Shown one piece after another: positions 7,009 through 9,592 of a stretch of DNA of 9,592 nucleotides. The first letter of the stretch is position 1, and each line of letters opens with the position of its first letter. The position numbers and the translations under genes are program-made. The stretch is from DASROJ01 sp035646975 (GTDB taxonomy: Bacteria > Acidobacteriota > Polarisedimenticolia > JACPZX01 > DASXTC01), in assembly GCA_035646975.1 (NCBI GenBank), contig DASROJ010000162.1:1-9592 (forward strand), read 5' to 3'. Under the pieces are notes generated by a model. The model did not search any database. It was not told the DNA's origin and saw only the letters and a list, made by a program, of their open reading frames with translations.

Positions 7009-9592
7009 TCAGTGCCAGTCGCCGGCGGCGACGAACGCTCCCCAGAAGTACGGGTGGGTGCTGCGGCCGTCCCGCCGCAGCTCCTCGAGCATTTCGTGGT
7101 CGGCGCTGGCCGCCGAGTCGATGGTGGACCGGCCGGCCAGGCGCGCTCCGTAAAGGTGACGCATCCATATCCGGGCCGCCCCGTCGTCGACGGGCCACAG
7201 GCTCATGATCAACGACCCGGCCCCCGCCACCTGGAAGGCTCTTCGCATCCCGAGCACCCCTTCCCCCCGCATCACATGTCCCATCCCCGTTTCGCATCCC
7301 GACAGCACGGCCCATTCCACACCCGAGAGATCGAGCGAACCGATTTCTTCGGCAGTGAGCATGCCGTCCTCCGCCGTGTCGCCGGCCTCTTTGCGTCGAT
7401 TCGCCCCAGCCAGGGCCAGGCCGGACAGCAGAAGAGGATTCTCTCCCAGCTTCTCGTCGAGACCGGCCTGAGACGTCCGGCCGAGGCTGGAGGCGCACCG
7501 ATCTTCGAGGGAAAATCCATGCGTGGCCAGATGGAGAATCCTCCTGCCGGGCGCCAGCCTCTTGAAGGCGGACTCTCCGGCGGCAGCGCCGCTCAGGGTG
7601 AGAACCTTCGTCCTCGGCGTCCAGAACGCCTCGACCTCTTCCGCCTCGCGTCGGGAGCCCGACAGCGGATCGAACCGCAGCGAATCGAAGGTGGCGCAGG
7701 CGGGCGCGAGGCTTCGGTGGACGGTCGAAGTCATCGTCGGTGCGGCGTCGAAGTCGGCGCCGCCAAGCGCCAGCACGCCGGTGCCCCTTGCCTGGCCCCG
7801 GCGCTGGCTCACGAGATCCCTTTCGGCCGAAAGGTAATGGAACCAGGGTGTCGTCTCGATCAGGTATCGGTCCTTTTCCATGTCCATGTCCGTGGGCAGG
7901 GAGGCGAAGCTGACGAGGTTGATGACCCCGTCCGGGACGATGAACGCGTAACGCCGATCCTTCAGCCGCGCGGCGATCGGATCCCAGATCGCCCGGCGCA
8001 GGAGGCGTCCGGCTTCCAGGTATCTCGTCTCGCCGCGGCGGCCCGGATCGAGACGCGGATCGGTGCCTGCCTCGGTGCGCCAGGCTTCGACAAGACGATC
8101 GATCCTGTCGGCCCGGCCGATCGGCACCACGGCGGGCTGCACGCCCGGGGTCAGGACCAGGGCCATGTACCGCGGCTCCGGTTTTTCAAACGACGCCGAC
8201 AGATGGTCGTACCTCACGTAGCCCACCAGGGCGCCGGAGTCGGGAAGGTTCGCGAGCACCTCACGCAGGCCGGTGCTCCCGACCGTCGCGGCCACGGGCT
8301 GACGGTTGCGAGCCGCCATCGCATCGAGCACGATCGCGCGTGACTGGATCAGCTCGTCCCAGACACGCGCGGCCACCTGCGGCCCGGATCCGTCAGAGGC
8401 CGAGGCGTCCCGCTCCCAGGAATCCAGATCGGTGAGGGCCACGTCCAGGCCGGTGCCCCGGGTGGCTTCGTACTGCAGCGCCTCGGATTCGGTCAGCCCA
8501 CGCGACTTCTTCTGGAAATCCTCGCGCGCCAGGGCTTCACCCTGCAGCGCCAGATCCAGCGATCGGCTGACGCCTCCCATTGCCAGTCGGAGCCTGGCAT
8601 CCTCCACCAGCGTCCTGGCCAGCTCGGGGCCGCGCGCCTCGGGGTCACGCTTCTGGATCCTGATCGCCTCGGCGAACAGCCGTTCCGCTTCGTTCCTGTC
8701 GCCGGTGCCGGCGGCAAGCCGGGCAAGGTCGGCAAGGCTGCGGGCGACGAGGTAGTGATCGGAGCCGAACTCCTCCGTTCGAATCTTCAGGGCGCGGCGG
8801 AACAGGGTCGCCGCCTCGGCATTGCGACCCGCCCCGGCCAGCGCGAGCCCCTGGCTCTCGAGGCTGTCGGCTACGCGGGGATGGTTGCGGCTGAGCGTCT
8901 TCTCCCAGATTTTCTGGGCCCGCTCGAACAACGGCATCGCCTCCGCGCGCGGATCGATCCGGAGCATCAGCCGTCCCAGCATGTTCAGGTTTCCGGCCAC
9001 TTCGTCGCTGTCGGGTCCATGGGCCCGCTCGCGAAGATGAAGGGCCCTTTCGATGAGCGTCCTGCCACCGGACAGGTCACCTATCGTGCAGCGCAGCATG
9101 CCGAGGTAGTACAGCGAATCGCCGATGCTCACCGCGTGGGCGCCGGGCGTTCGATTCCAGATCTCGAGCGCCTGTTCGTGCATCCTGATCGAGCCGGCAT
9201 AATCGCCCATCATCCTGCGCATCTCGGCCACCTGGTAGAGGCTCGATGCGGTGAGCTCGTGCTGCGGCCCGAACGTCTTGCTCCGAATCGCCAGCGCCTG
9301 TTCGGCCACCGGTTGCGCATCGCGGTACTGTTCGAAACCCCAGAGCAGCTCGGCGTACTTTCCGAGCGAGACCGCCAGGCGCGGAGAATTCCCGCCGAAA
9401 AGCCGCCGCTTGATCGAAATGGCGCGCTCGGCGAGCCGTCTGTACTCGGCCAGACGCTCCACGGTGCCGAAGTCGTGCCAGGCGACCATCAGGTCATCGA
9501 TCGCTTCCGCGCTTTGCGCCGAATCGCGGCCATGGCGGCGTTCTGCCTGGACGAGACGCTGCTTTGCCAGAAGCACCGGTTCCGCCTCCACC
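7009..9592 (-). CDS. TPR-CHAT protein, predicted cysteine peptidase; N-terminus cut by the window edge
   Basis: The frame is open from the right edge to TGA at 7009-7011, giving 860 visible residues counted from the GTG at 9589-9591; the true start is probably outside. The first 350 residues are kinesin-light-chain-type TPR units, usually a protein-binding or sensing surface. After a linker (about 350-430, mostly helical in look) and a conserved middle region comes a C-terminal CHAT domain (caspase-like, clan CD; about 520-860). It shows LHLATHGFS with catalytic H691, LSGCETG with catalytic C766, then GEGVLGMRRAFQVAGAGS, MSLWPVDD and the closing HPYFWGAFVAAGDW. Both dyad residues are present, so the enzyme is predicted active. 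No signal peptide or membrane segment is seen in the visible part. It is convergent with korB, 37 bp away. CHAT-TPR proteins include separase relatives, Csx29 of type III-E CRISPR and gasdermin-processing proteases, but many are orphans of unknown role; nothing here ties this one to a given partner. Confidence 0.9.
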   Translation of the reverse strand, partial: VEAEPVLLAKQRLVQAERRHGRDSAQSAEAIDDLMVAWHDFGTVERLAEYRRLAERAISIKRRLFGGNSPRLAVSLGKYAELLWGFEQYRDAQPVAEQALAIRSKTFGPQHELTASSLYQVAEMRRMMGDYAGSIRMHEQALEIWNRTPGAHAVSIGDSLYYLGMLRCTIGDLSGGRTLIERALHLRERAHGPDSDEVAGNLNMLGRLMLRIDPRAEAMPLFERAQKIWEKTLSRNHPRVADSLESQGLALAGAGRNAEAATLFRRALKIRTEEFGSDHYLVARSLADLARLAAGTGDRNEAERLFAEAIRIQKRDPEARGPELARTLVEDARLRLAMGGVSRSLDLALQGEALAREDFQKKSRGLTESEALQYEATRGTGLDVALTDLDSWERDASASDGSGPQVAARVWDELIQSRAIVLDAMAARNRQPVAATVGSTGLREVLANLPDSGALVGYVRYDHLSASFEKPEPRYMALVLTPGVQPAVVPIGRADRIDRLVEAWRTEAGTDPRLDPGRRGETRYLEAGRLLRRAIWDPIAARLKDRRYAFIVPDGVINLVSFASLPTDMDMEKDRYLIETTPWFHYLSAERDLVSQRRGQARGTGVLALGGADFDAAPTMTSTVHRSLAPACATFDSLRFDPLSGSRREAEEVEAFWTPRTKVLTLSGAAAGESAFKRLAPGRRILHLATHGFSLEDRCASSLGRTSQAGLDEKLGENPLLLSGLALAGANRRKEAGDTAEDGMLTAEEIGSLDLSGVEWAVLSGCETGMGHVMRGEGVLGMRRAFQVAGAGSLIMSLWPVDDGAARIWMRHLYGARLAGRSTIDSAASADHEMLEELRRDGRSTHPYFWGAFVAAGDWH
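8551..9432 (-). repeat. Seven in-phase 42-residue TPR units inside the CHAT gene
   Basis: Counted from the GTG at 9591, the second-helix motif [A/H/I/F]-x-x-A-x-x-[I/L] recurs at residues 54, 96, 138, 180, 222, 264 and 306, a constant step of 42 residues (126 nt) without any insertion or deletion. Examples are AEQALAIR, HEQALEIW, IERALHLR and FRRALKIR. The 42-residue step, rather than 34, identifies kinesin-light-chain/TPR_12-type repeats. A weaker eighth unit seems to start at residue 12 and the array may continue beyond the edge. The repeats are diverged at the DNA level and visible only in the protein. Confidence 0.85.

Noticed and set aside
6775..8343. Plus-strand open frame of 522 codons over the end of korB and into the CHAT gene.
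   Set aside because: It overlaps two convincing genes on both sides, has shadow-like composition, and shows no conserved motif.
7009..9592. Reading the TPR-CHAT gene as the Csx29 component of a type III-E CRISPR system.
   Set aside because: No CRISPR repeats, gRAMP/Cas7-11 or adaptation genes are in the window, and TPR-CHAT architecture alone is widespread. Only the unseen flank could revive the idea.

Overview
This is a GC-rich window (about two-thirds G+C by eye) from a bacterial chromosome. The gene set suggests an Acidobacteriota-like or similar high-GC soil or sediment bacterium. The clues are a membrane glycosyltransferase with the DSNVDWGQD signature, a two-subunit 2-oxoacid:ferredoxin oxidoreductase, and a TPR-CHAT protein. 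This placement is an inference from protein style, not a phylogenetic result. I see no rRNA, tRNA, CRISPR array, insertion sequence, integrase or attachment site.

Layout. From the left edge, reading on the minus strand, lie the first 38 codons of an NADP-binding reductase-like gene (1-114). Upstream of it in the same direction is a full transketolase gene (135-2168). The two are 20 bp apart and the downstream one has its own strong ribosome binding site, so they look like one operon. A 63-bp divergent gap (2169-2231) separates transketolase from a plus-strand multi-pass membrane glycosyltransferase (2232-3974). A well-formed sigma70-type promoter overlaps the end of that gene and precedes korA (4037-5899) and korB (5904-6971), the two subunits of a thiamine-diphosphate/iron-sulfur 2-oxoacid:ferredoxin oxidoreductase. 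After a 37-bp convergent gap, a minus-strand TPR-CHAT gene (7009 to the right edge) is complete at its C-terminus but loses its N-terminus at the window end.

How the genes relate. Transketolase (non-oxidative pentose phosphate pathway) and KorAB (oxidative decarboxylation of a 2-oxoacid, probably 2-oxoglutarate, onto ferredoxin) are both thiamine-diphosphate enzymes of central carbon metabolism, but they are on separate, divergent units. The glycosyltransferase has no evident functional link to them. The CHAT gene is the least ordinary part. It has an intact predicted His/Cys peptidase dyad and seven TPR units in perfect 42-residue register, a sensor-plus-protease design found in several regulated-proteolysis and defence proteins. 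Its partners, if any, lie outside the window. I do not see a complete, demonstrably new multi-gene system here.
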